DNA of 64,000 nucleotides from Schizophyllum amplum (lineage: Eukaryota; Basidiomycota; Agaricomycetes; Agaricales; Schizophyllaceae): assembly GCA_007026445.1 (NCBI GenBank), contig VDMD01000001.1, positions 3,534,001-3,598,000 on the forward strand, read 5' to 3'. The notes beneath the pieces were generated by a model. The model was not told the origin of the DNA and ran no database searches. It saw only the letters and a list, made by a program, of their open reading frames with translations. This document shows positions 55,402 to 64,000 of this stretch, piece by piece; position 1 is the stretch's first letter; every line of letters begins with the position of its first letter. Made by a program: the position numbers and the translations under genes.

Positions 55402-56439
55402 ATGTACTCAAACTCACACAGGATGTATCAAATCCTACTATCCGATGACACCCTACTATGGCCCTGGGAGGCCTTCATCCGTCTCCCATGGATCCCCCTC
55501 AATGCCCTCATCGGCTCCTACCTCAGCATCGCCAACGTCCTCTGGGACCCCCTCCCCGCCTTCCTCATCTGGCCAGCCACCACCGCGGCCGCCCACCATC
55601 GCGCCCCACCTTTCACGGGCAGCCTTTTCTCCATTGACGTCCGCGACGCCTTCGCCCGTGGCGCCACCGCCGCCTGGCCGCCCTCCCCCGGCTTCGTGCA
55701 CTTCCTCGGCATCCCCGCCGCGCGCTTCGCCTACCTCTTCTACCGCGGGCGCCTCGTCCGGCGCATCGCAGGAATCCCATCGCAGGAGCGCACGGCCGCG
55801 GGCAGCCTTCGGCGTCTCGTCGACGACTCGGATTCGGAAGACGAAGACGAAGAGGAAGAGGAGCCAGCGGACGAGGTGGCTGCAGTGCAGCGGCGCGTCG
55901 GGCGGAACGGGTGGCTCGCGCGCGCGGGGAACGCCTTCCTCACGCCGTTCTATGCGAATGGGATGGGGTGGGCGCTTGGGGAGACGGCGCGGCACGTGCA
56001 GTGGCTGAAGACGGCACTCGCGATTCGGCCGCCGCTGAACCCTGCGGCAGCGATCCCGGCACCGTTGCTGACGCCGCTTGACTTCTGGAAGAGCGGAGCG
56101 ATGAAGGATAAGAGCACCGTCACCACGTTCTTCCGCGTCTTCTGGGGCGGGACGGGGCTCTGGGCGAGTGCGGATCCAGTGTGGTGGGTGTTCTGACTGT
56201 ACGTGTCGTGCGCATCTGACCATCTGTCCAGGTTTCGCAACATTGTAGGCCTCGGGATGTTCATTGTGGTGCGTCGCTTCCGCTATCTTTTGATCACCAG
56301 CTGACGGGCCTCTCAGGCAAAGGATGCATTGTACGCTTTGCACCTCCGGTATGCCTTGCGAGAGATCAAGTCGCGAAAGATCATAAGCAGAGACTTCGCC
56401 GGCATAGACAGGAGTACATTGGACTTGATACCCAGATGA
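55402..56439 (+). CDS. Conserved-looking protein of unknown function with acidic segment
   Basis: Three exons in this model (55402-56189, 56232-56268, 56317-56439), about 315 residues, starting MYSNSHRMYQILL; ATG 55423 or an upstream exon are alternatives. The N-terminal part is hydrophobic and aromatic (FIRLPWIPLNALIGSYLSIA, VLWDPLPAFLIWPATTAAAH). A strongly acidic stretch (DDSDSEDEDEEEEEPADE) sits near residue 140. The C-terminal half has FFRVFWGGTGLWAS, then VWWVFRNIVGLGMFIVAKDA and LHLRYALREIKSRKII. It may be a membrane-associated protein. I do not recognise the family. The first 3' intron uses a weak gttctg donor but is required to keep the frame. Confidence 0.6.
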
Positions 56440-56673
56440 GTGTAGCGTCTGCACCAGCACGCATACTTTTCAGGCTCGATATATGCTGGACTTATGAAGC
56501 AGAACGCAGTGAAGGCGAGGCAGCATGCACTCAACGGTTAATCCTGACTGACGCGAACGGCGAGGCAGATAGGGTTTGTTGGGCATGGCCCAGTGCATGT
56601 CATGCGACTACAGGTACAAGTACAGGTGGGATGTCCGTATCATCGTGCGTCAAGCTTCAAGGTCCGTTGTCAT

Positions 56674-57135
56674 CTACTTGTCCGAGATCGGGAAGTCCTT
56701 CCCCGTAGCGTTCTTGTACTGCCTCCGGATGGCGTCCGACATCTGCTCGTCCTTTGCCTGCTCGAATGCGGACTCGTTCGTCTGTGCGCCCTGCTTGAAG
56801 ACGTGCTCCTGCACCCAGTCGACGCCTGGAGGGATGCGTGTCAGCATTCGTTCGCGGGCAGCACTGCGCGACTAGTAGAACTGCACAGCCAGCAGCAAGA
56901 TTCTCAGTCGAAGCATGTCACTTCACGAACCTTTGTCAAGACCGTCTACAGAAACTCGTCAGCCGGGGCACGAGGTCTTCAGAACGGTGTGCTCACCCTC
57001 TTTCTTCTCGCCCGACTGACCGCCACCGAGGCTGCCGTTGATCTTGTCCATGAAGCCGCCGCCACTGGACTGCTGCGTCTGCGCCGTAGCGGACTGCTCC
57101 TTGTCCTTTCCGCTAAGGCTGTTGAGGAAATCCAT
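56674..57135 (-). CDS. Small Gly/Gln-rich stress-type protein, copy A
   Basis: Three exons (57135-56997, 56945-56931, 56825-56674) encode 101 residues. It begins MDFLNSLSGKDKEQSATAQT and continues SSGGGFMDKINGSLGGGQSG, EKKEDGLDKGVDWVQEHVFK, QGAQTNESAFEQAKDEQMSD, AIRRQYKNATGKDFPISDK. It is hydrophilic and probably largely disordered with an amphipathic C-terminal helix. Similar small proteins in fungi are often annotated only as hypothetical or DDR48-like; I claim no function. The middle exon is a 15-nt microexon. The next gene upstream is a clear paralogue in the same orientation. Confidence 0.85.
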
Positions 57136-57634
57136 GGTATGTGATGAGTTGCGGGTGTGGAGACGGGTATTAGGTGTGGTAGGTGGGCAGGTAAGTAGGG
57201 GACCACTGTCGACCGACTGGCTATAAAGGCAGCGATGGGGTGATGACGTTCCTCTGCATCATCGCCCTCGGGCCCTTGGCATTCGTCCTGCTTTCGAATT
57301 GGCGCGGGGGCTGAGCGTGCTCCGCGCGCTATCGCTGTCAGGCGATGCGTACCCCTGGATACGTACGCAGTCGATTGAGCGCCGGACTTTGCAGGTTGAG
57401 ATTGGGCTCGAACAAGCAGGTGACGCATTTGCCGCGCCAGGATCTACAAGTCACAACAAGATTTAATAGGGCTGCCACTTTTATCGAACCGGAACGATAG
57501 TCCTGACTAGAGAAGCGCAAAGGCTGCCATGGAAACCCCAATAGCATGGTGTGCACAGTATGGTCCATTGTTGATACAAGTCCAAGCCAGGTAAGTAGTA
57601 CAGCTTTACATTTCGTCCGCTCAGTCTTCTGAAT
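57136..57634. other. Spacer between the two small paralogous genes
   Basis: About 500 bp with the promoter of copy A; a TATA-like TTTATAG on the minus strand lies near 57222-57228. Nothing else recognised. Confidence 0.4.
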
Positions 57635-58030
57635 CTACTTGTCCTGGATAGGAATATCCTTGCCGGTCGCGCCCTTGTAGCCACTACGGATACCGTCGGA
57701 GATCTTCTCGTCCTTTGCCTGCTCGACAGCGGACTCGTTGTTCTGGGAACCCTGTCCCATCCTCTCTTGGGCGAAGTCGACGCCTACAACGCTCGTCAGT
57801 ACAACAGCGAAAGCGAACCCAGTTCCATGACAGCAACTGACCCTTGTCAAGGGCATCTGGTACGTTGTCAGCGGTTGAAAACGTCGTCGTTCAAGAGCGG
57901 ACTCACCCTCGTTCTTCTCGCCGGACTGCCCACCGCCGAGCCCGTTGTTGACCTTGTCCATCATGCCGCCGCCACCGCCGCTCGAGCGCTCCTGCTTCTC
58001 GTTTCCGGAGATCTTGTTGACGAAGTCCAT
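57635..58030 (-). CDS. Small Gly/Gln-rich stress-type protein, copy B
   Basis: Three exons (58030-57907, 57856-57842, 57783-57635) encode 95 residues. The sequence MDFVNKISGNEKQERSSGGG, GGMMDKVNNGLGGGQSGEKN, EDALDKGVDFAQERMGQGSQ, NNESAVEQAKDEKISDGIRS, GYKGATGKDIPIQDK aligns along its whole length with copy A. Intron positions and phases are identical, including the 15-nt microexon coding for D-x-L-D-K. TATAAG on the minus strand at 58108-58103 lies about 75 bp before the start. The pair is a tandem duplication that has diverged substantially in sequence but not in structure. Confidence 0.85.
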   Translation of the reverse strand: MDFVNKISGNEKQERSSGGGGGMMDKVNNGLGGGQSGEKNEGESALERRRFQPLTTYQMPLTRVSCCHGTGFAFAVVLTSVVGVDFAQERMGQGSQNNESAVEQAKDEKISDGIRSGYKGATGKDIPIQDK

Positions 58031-61000
58031 GGTGATGATGATAGGTATGTGAGTGGGTGTGTTGGTGGTAGGTTCTGTGCTTCCAAAGTCGCGGACAACT
58101 GGCTTATAAGGAGGCCAACTTATGAAGTCGATGATGCTTCCAACTCATCATCGTCTCCTCGCAGGTGCCTAGACAGCTACGTACTGCACCAATCTGAGAG
58201 TGGACCTGGAGCAGGCGGTGATACTGGCCATAGTTACGGGAGGGCTCGTGCGCAGGGAGGGTCACCAGGGATTCTGACGTCAATGTTCAACGATGACGGT
58301 GCATGTAGGTCCACCAGCGGAAATTGCCGAAACGCGTCGAAGCTCTGCTACTTACAAGCCTGGCTGCAGCTAAGTACTGTAACTCTGGCGGCAGTGATCA
58401 TACTTGATATTTGTCCTTCACGATTGCAAACCACGATAACAACGTCTAGAATAACCGAGAGGAAAGGGGCGTTGAACTGGGAACTCGGATAGAATTGCTC
58501 GTGACGCAGTTGAACGGGACTTTGTACATCTTGGTTTTCCGAGCAGGGTAGATAAACTTCCATAACGCCAGCGCTGACCATTAATTTCCCACTTTATTGA
58601 GGGCCTACATTTGGAGCATACTTATGAAGGGATCCCTCGCGCGATGGGCGGACCTTTAAGGTCATACTACGAAGTACTAGTCTTAGCCGAGCAAGTGCTG
58701 CCTGCGTTGACAGTCCTTACACATATCCAGTAAGCGGGAAAATCGAGTCTCGCTAAGCAGAGAGACACAGCAGAGCAGCCCAAGAGCAGCCGGCACATCA
58801 TGGGCAACGAGTCCGTGACAGGACGTGACTGAATCAGCGGCATACTCCGGCTCAACAAGTTCGAGTAGGAGCCACCGAATCCACCCATGCACGTGACCCC
58901 TAACGGGGTTAGATGTCAAAGCGCTTCCGGAAACTTGCCGACGGGTGCCGTTGAGGCCGTGAAATTCAACCGGCTGTCAGAGGGTTTTTATTTATTCACT
59001 GTTTGGCTTTGTGTGCTGGCCGACTTGTCGGTGGGCAAAGTTCGAGCTCACCACGCTCACCGACGGCTTAAAGACAGCCTGCTGCGAGTTTTTTGTACTC
59101 CTTAGTGATATATTTTCAAAGTTCTTCGTTCGGCGGGGTCTGGTTACTACTTATCTGGTTACTGCTTACTGACTACGTGGTACTACTAATCCTCTACCGG
59201 CATACATATATGTATGTAAAGTAAAATGAAAGGGACGACGGTCAAAGCCGTCGCGAAAGACTTGTCTACGACACGTCAGCAACGACGTCGAACAGGGGGG
59301 ACGCGGGGGAGGGAACGGGGCCCCGTGGGGGTTCTTCGGTCGGCGTTTGCCGGCTGCGCGACCTAGTCGTCGTCGTCGGCTTCGTCGACGCCGTTCTCGA
59401 CGACGAGCCGAGCTATAAGCATATCAGACGGCGCCTGCGTGTATCACACTGCCACGCACCTGATAGTGACGCGTGCAGCAGCGCTGCACGCCGCCCTCCT
59501 CTCCCGCGCGCTTCGTCGGCGATGTTGATGGTGGTGGTTGAGGACAAGAACGGTCACGGGACATTGTTGACTGTTCGAGCAGAGACGCTCAGATCAATTG
59601 ACGGCATAAATGTATGCGAAACGCCCGAATTATGGGTTTATGGAGGCGCGCGGCGCGCCACAGGAGCTAATCCCGATTTGGAGTCACGTGCGTGGGTGGA
59701 TTAGGCAAGAACTAGTTCGAGTTCGTCGGTTCGCCCGACGCCGATCCTGCGGGCACTCCTCTGTTCCGCAGAGCCTGCGGAACAAGTATCACTATTGTTG
59801 ATCCACCGATTCGGAGACTGAGACTCAGCCTCTGGCCAGTGAGGTGAGGTTTGACCCCGACTCGCCCGCCGTCGACGTTCTACGCGTCAGCAGACTCAGC
59901 GTCGGGCTCCTCGGGCGCCCTTCGTGTGAACATCAGAGCAACATCAAAGACGCTCTCGTCGAACAACAACACTCTGCGACCAGCCTGCGACTGCCTTTCC
60001 CCATACAGCATGAAGCCCTGCTACAATCCAGCTTACATCGCAGACCATGATTAAAATTCGACGCTACTTATTGTTCCATGACCTGTGCTCGGGCCCGGTA
60101 CAGACTGGCCCTGATTCAACTCGACCGCCCGCGTCCGCACCCCTGCCGCATACATTCACCACCTTCTCACCACCTTCTCACCGTCGTCAGCGCCGCCGCA
60201 CGCAACTGCAGCGGCCCGCGCGCCTCCGTACACAGATGAATGAATCACCCGACCTCCCCCAGGAACTCAGCGCGTCTTCGCCACGTCCGCCATCGCCTCG
60301 CGGGCGATGCCCCTCCCACGTCCCCAAATACGCTGATCTTCCATCTCGTTGATTCTCCGATACTAACGCGCACGCGCGCTCGAGCCGAACGGAAGAGAAT
60401 GCAGTCCGGAAAGCCACTATAAATTATCTATTTTATATCTACGTCCACAGGCTGCCTCCTCGAGCACAGCCAGTACAGAGAGCAACTATACGCAACGGTA
60501 CCCATACAGATAGAGTGACCGGTACGTAGGCTCACGAGGCACGGCGACGACGGACGTCCGCACCCCCAACGAGCGTGTCCCAAGCCGTACTACCACGGAG
60601 ATGACGACGCAGGTCCCAATAAGATAAATAATAGCACAGTATAGTACTTGAAGCACAACGAGCGATAAGTACGGCAGGTAAAGGAATGTGGTGGATGAGG
60701 TGTTCGGAGACGGTTCGAGGTGGTGACAACGCGGCCTAGTGGTAGTGTGGGACAGCCGCGCCGCGCGGCGTGGTGCGTATACGCCGCGAGCAGGTGGACG
60801 ACGACGCGCTAGGCGTCGAGAAGAGAGAGTACGCGGCTGGGCCGGCGCGAGATAGCGGAGTTGCTGCGCGAGTTGTCGGGGGGGCACAGCTGGATGGAGG
60901 GGAATGGGACGGCGGCGGTGGTGGTGATACAGCGAGGTAATACATTCGTCGGGGTCGTTACATTTGTATGTAGTGAAGGAGCGGACGCGCCGTGCGACGC

Positions 61001-61361
61001 GAGCAATGACGATGACCCGGGCAACAGAGCGGTGTGGAGAGAGCAGTGTCCATCCGTGGCGGCGGCGACGACGAGCGGCTAGTAGTGTTGTTCGGCGGCG
61101 CTCACCGCGGAGGTGGCATGGACAAGAAAACCATTAAATAGCCCAGCAGACGTGAGCGAGATGAGAGGCCGGGGACGACAGAGGATCCGAGACGAGGGAA
61201 GCCATAACGCAGCGAGCGGGTATATGATAAGGGCATACTTGAGGTTGGCGCATATTGAAACAGGCATTGAAGGTGGGGGCGGGGCATACTCAGGCGCCGC
61301 GGATGCGACGCCTCCGCCAACGGCCACAGGCGCCGTCGACGACATGTATGGTGTGAGGACA
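58031..61361. other. Long gene-poor stretch
   Basis: About 3.3 kb. No gene is confidently seen. On the minus strand an apparent terminal exon near 59410-59364 (LVVENGVDEADDDD then stop) has a good acceptor just upstream and may be the 3' end of a small acidic protein whose 5' part I could not assemble. Plus-strand frames at 59844-60054 are Ser-rich without motifs. Around 60480-61080 the sequence is rich in CGG/CGC runs. Confidence 0.35.
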
Positions 61362-62792
61362 TCACATCATCATCGAGTAAAGCCCGTCGCCGCGCCCACC
61401 GACCATGCCGGCGTTCGCGCCGCTCATGCCGTTGTAGCCGCTCAGGCTGGTGTTGACGGTCAGACGGCGGCCCTCGAAGCTGCCACGGCCCCCCATGTTG
61501 AACTCTTGGGTGACCGGCGAGCCGGAGCTCGAGCCGCGCGAGCCAATGGAGAGAGCATCTTCATCGCCGCGTCCGCTGCCGTAGGACATCTGACGTTGGC
61601 TCTGTCCCAGGAAGACCGGGGCTTCGCTGTCTGCGAGAGGTGAGCCTGATACGGAGGGCCGGGTACATTCGGCGGTACGCACTGGCAAACAGCTTCGCTT
61701 CCACGGCATCCCCGAAAGTCATCTTGTTATCGAACATCTTGTCGCTGAAGTTGTTGAAGCTGCCAAGCTGTCGCGTTTCAAGTCAGTATTCGTGTCATAA
61801 GGAGAAAGAAGGCATGTTAGATGATACGATCTTGGAGAAAAACAGTGCGGTAGTTGTGATCGACGTGACAAGCAACATGTGCTCCAGCAAGGGAAGGTAC
61901 ACAAAGGGGATAGATAGGTGGAAGTTCTACGCGCAGGTCATAATCATGTGAAAACTCACCTCCTGCTGCTGGATGAAGGCCTGCTGCATCGGGTTGAGAT
62001 CGAACCCGTGCGGGTGCTCGAACTGCGGCATCGACGGAGAGGCAATCAGCGGAGCGCTGTACATGCTGACGAATCGTCAGCCAGCGGTTGGATGAGAAGG
62101 AAGAATACCTACCTCTTGTCCTTGAGCATGCCAGCCTTGAGCATGGCAAGGCGCTGCGCGTGCTCAAGCTGCTGCTGCGCCTGGAGCTGACGCATATCGC
62201 GAATGTTGTTGTACTCGCCCGTGAGGCGGGCGACATCACGGGGGTCAGGCCCACGCTGGTACTGCTGCTGCTGCTGGGGCTGCTCGAAGTACTCGTCGTC
62301 TTCATCGTCGTCGCCCATAGCCTCGGGGATAACCTCGAGCTCGCCAGTAAGGACCATGCCGAAGGCCTCGGAGCGCGGCGGCTCCTCAACAGTCGGGAGG
62401 TTCTGGCGGTGGCGCCATTCGTTGAGCTCGCGGCGAAGAGCGTCGGCCTCGAGCTTGAGGAGACGAAGCTCGCGAGCCGCGAGAAGGCGGTGACGGCGCG
62501 CGGCAGAGATGTGGGCGATGGAGCTGTTGACGATCGCGGACTTGGAGGGGCGGCGGATCTGCGAAAGGTTCGGGAGGAGCGCGGCGAGGTCGAGGAAGCG
62601 CCCATTGAGCGTCTCGCGGCGCTGACGCTCGACAGCATTGTGAGTCGCACGGCGCTCAGCAGTGTTGGATCGGCGCGAAGCCTTGCGCTTGTCAGCAAGG
62701 AGGGTCGCGTTCATCTCGGGAGAAATGGGAGTCTGGGGCGGGAGGGATTCGTCGGAGCTTGAGGGAGAGTTGGGACCGGAGTGCGAAGACAT
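61362..62792 (-). CDS. bHLH transcription factor, glutamine-rich
   Basis: Four exons (62792-62113, 62065-61960, 61767-61683, 61645-61362) encode 384 residues. After a Ser/Pro-rich start (MSSHSGPNSPSSSDESLPPQ) comes a basic helix-loop-helix: RRATHNAVERQRRETLNGRF, LDLAALLPNLSQIRRPSKSA, IVNSSIAHISAARRHR. The basic region HNAVERQRR has the His-Glu-Arg pattern of E-box (CANNTG) binders. A coiled helix follows (LLKLEADALRRELNEW), then an acidic patch, a poly-Gln segment (EQPQQQQQYQRG) and QLQAQQQLEHAQRLAMLKAG. The C-terminus is Gly/Ser-rich. Introns range from 37 to 192 nt. Long, motif-free upstream sequence suggests an extended 5' leader. Confidence 0.92.
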
Positions 62793-63777
62793 TGCGAATT
62801 CTATGTGGATGAGGGTGGTGATGGTGGTGGAAGGGGGTGTCGGTGTCGGTTTGCTGGGGGAAGAAGGGGGGGGATACAAGTAGGCTACGCGATTACTCAG
62901 CGGAAGCTCTGACTTGGGGCGGATGCGACGGGTGTTTACTGCGAAATGTCAGCACAAGCAAAGACAGGAGAACGCTGCACGTACATGTCGGTGGGGGTGG
63001 TGGGCGAGGTAGGGGTTCGCGAGCAGAGCTCAAGCGGTTGATGGTTATCCTTTCGTTGGGGGGAGGGCGGGTAGTATGAGGCCGTCAAGGGTCGCGAGAT
63101 CTGAGGAGATAATCAGCATTGCCGTACTTGTATGGTGCGAAGGGAGGGTGAGAGAAGGCAGGTGCAGCAAATTCATCCTAAGTCTGCAATGCGATGGCCA
63201 ACAGAGGCGGCCATCCACATATCCGCTGCGTAGCCACTCAAGACGGCGATAATGGCTTATCAACGTCTCCGTGTCTCGCAGCTCGGTCTCGCGACCCATC
63301 CCCACTCTGTCCGGCCACCAGCGGCTCCTCTGGTGAATAGACGAGCTCTCTCTGCTGCTTTCGCTCGTGCTGCACCTGCAGAGTCCGCAGAAAAAAAGAG
63401 GAATGGTGGGGAAGGGGTGGAAGCAGATAAAGACGGGGTGGCACGCACTCCAGGCGGTATCCTTGATGCGGCGGGGGTTGGGCGGATTGGAGGGGACGAA
63501 AGGGGGGAGGGGAACGGTGAAGGCGTCCGGGGACGGTTCAGCGCATACGACAGCAGCGACGGTGGGGGGAAGGACCAAATCGTATCTTCCTTCCCTCGTC
63601 CTATTTGTAATCTCGGCGTACCGGCCGCCCAGCAGCCGAGCGCCGGACATCGCTAGCCAAGCACACGCAAACAGTTTTCGAACCGGCGCGGGATCTGATC
63701 AGTGATCAACTTGCGCTGAGCTGGCACGAGAACTGCCTGCGCTGAGGTCTCCCCGAATAGCTGCAGTGGCAGGGAGC
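62793..63777. other. 5' region of the bHLH gene
   Basis: About 1 kb, GC-rich with several poly-G/poly-C stretches. A 201-codon minus-strand frame (63650-63045) lacks motifs and contains splice-like signals, so I regard it as leader or intron sequence rather than a gene. Confidence 0.4.
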
Positions 63778-64000
63778 ATGCCCTGGGCGCCACAAAGAGC
63801 TCGTACAGCGCGCTCTCAAGAGCTGGAGTCCTCCTCTGAATCGTACTTCTTGGACTCAGCGCACGAGGACGGCGAATTTGCTTCCGCTATCCTTCAGGCC
63901 GGTTTTAGGGATTTGTGGCTCGACTCGTCGCCGTTCCCATCGCTCCCAGGCCAGGTCAAGATCTGGAGATCTGTGGGTCGCTACGCGCTTCTCCCTGCCT
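63778..64000 (+). CDS. Partial open reading frame at right edge, unknown
   Basis: ATG at 63778-63780 opens a frame (MPWAPQRARTARSQELESSS, then SESYFLDSAHEDGEFASAIL) that stays open to the window end, 74 codons. Composition is protein-like but there is no recognisable domain. It may be the first exon of a gene continuing to the right; the start is a guess. Confidence 0.4.
   Translation, partial: MPWAPQRARTARSQELESSSESYFLDSAHEDGEFASAILQAGFRDLWLDSSPFPSLPGQVKIWRSVGRYALLPA

Noticed and set aside
55456..56460. 334-codon minus-strand frame antisense to the 55.4-kb gene
   Set aside because: Shadow of the plus-strand coding exon; the plus strand has conserved-looking blocks and a consistent intron series, the minus strand does not.
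63045..63650. 201-codon minus-strand frame upstream of the bHLH gene
   Set aside because: No motif; Pro/Cys-rich composition and splice-like signals suggest leader or intron sequence.

Overview
The window is nuclear DNA of a filamentous basidiomycete, most likely an agaricomycete. Almost every gene is interrupted by short (about 37-65 nt) GT-AG introns, often with a gtgcgt-type donor. The gene set also fits: F-box/LRR proteins, paired Gti1/Pac2 (WOPR) regulators, a Golgi GT18 glycosyltransferase, a GPI-type GMC oxidoreductase and chitinase, and a Crinkler/RHS-like NTPase relic. All coordinates are genomic spans from start to stop codon; exons were inferred by hand from reading frame and splice signals.

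Layout. 0-15.4 kb is gene-dense and ordinary: a SET-domain lysine methyltransferase (cut by the left edge) divergent from histone H3, two F-box proteins, glyoxalase I, a LysM protein, a medium-chain dehydrogenase, a GT18 Golgi enzyme, a membrane-anchored glutaredoxin and a HAD phosphatase. 15.4-19.3 kb is a decayed island: a Crinkler/RHS-like P-loop gene split in its ATPase domain by a 1.5-kb DNA element with 13-bp inverted ends and a TA duplication, followed by a 36-bp tandem duplication. 19.3-26.4 kb holds a complete nine-exon urease and a complete twelve-exon Sey1/RHD3 ER-fusion GTPase, both on the minus strand and separated by a minisatellite. 28-30.2 kb has a C2H2 factor and a small Ser-rich coiled-coil protein. 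30.8-34.1 kb carries two tandem WOPR transcription-factor genes. 36-38.2 kb has free-methionine-R-sulfoxide reductase and a glycolipid transfer protein, divergently arranged. 39.7-44.9 kb has a GMC oxidoreductase and a GH18 chitinase, both secretory and probably GPI-anchored. 46-48.7 kb is a Zn2Cys6 factor, followed by tRNA-Val(AAC). 49.2-54.6 kb has a cytochrome P450 with an in-frame amber codon and the APC/C subunit Apc8/Cdc23. 55.4-58 kb has an unrecognised acidic protein and two tandem small paralogues that share a 15-nt microexon. 61.4-62.8 kb is a glutamine-rich bHLH factor; the right edge opens into another reading frame.

There is no operon logic and no clear biosynthetic cluster. Most genes are core eukaryotic housekeeping: chromatin, cell cycle, ER shape, lipid transfer, methionine repair, methylglyoxal and urea metabolism. 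The accessory material is the broken NTPase with its transposable element, the damaged P450, the WOPR pair, the small-gene pair and several minisatellites. The most distinctive observations are the transposon-split NTPase, the nonsense-bearing P450, and the recurrent 11-15-nt microexons, one of which carries the catalytic cysteine of the glutaredoxin.
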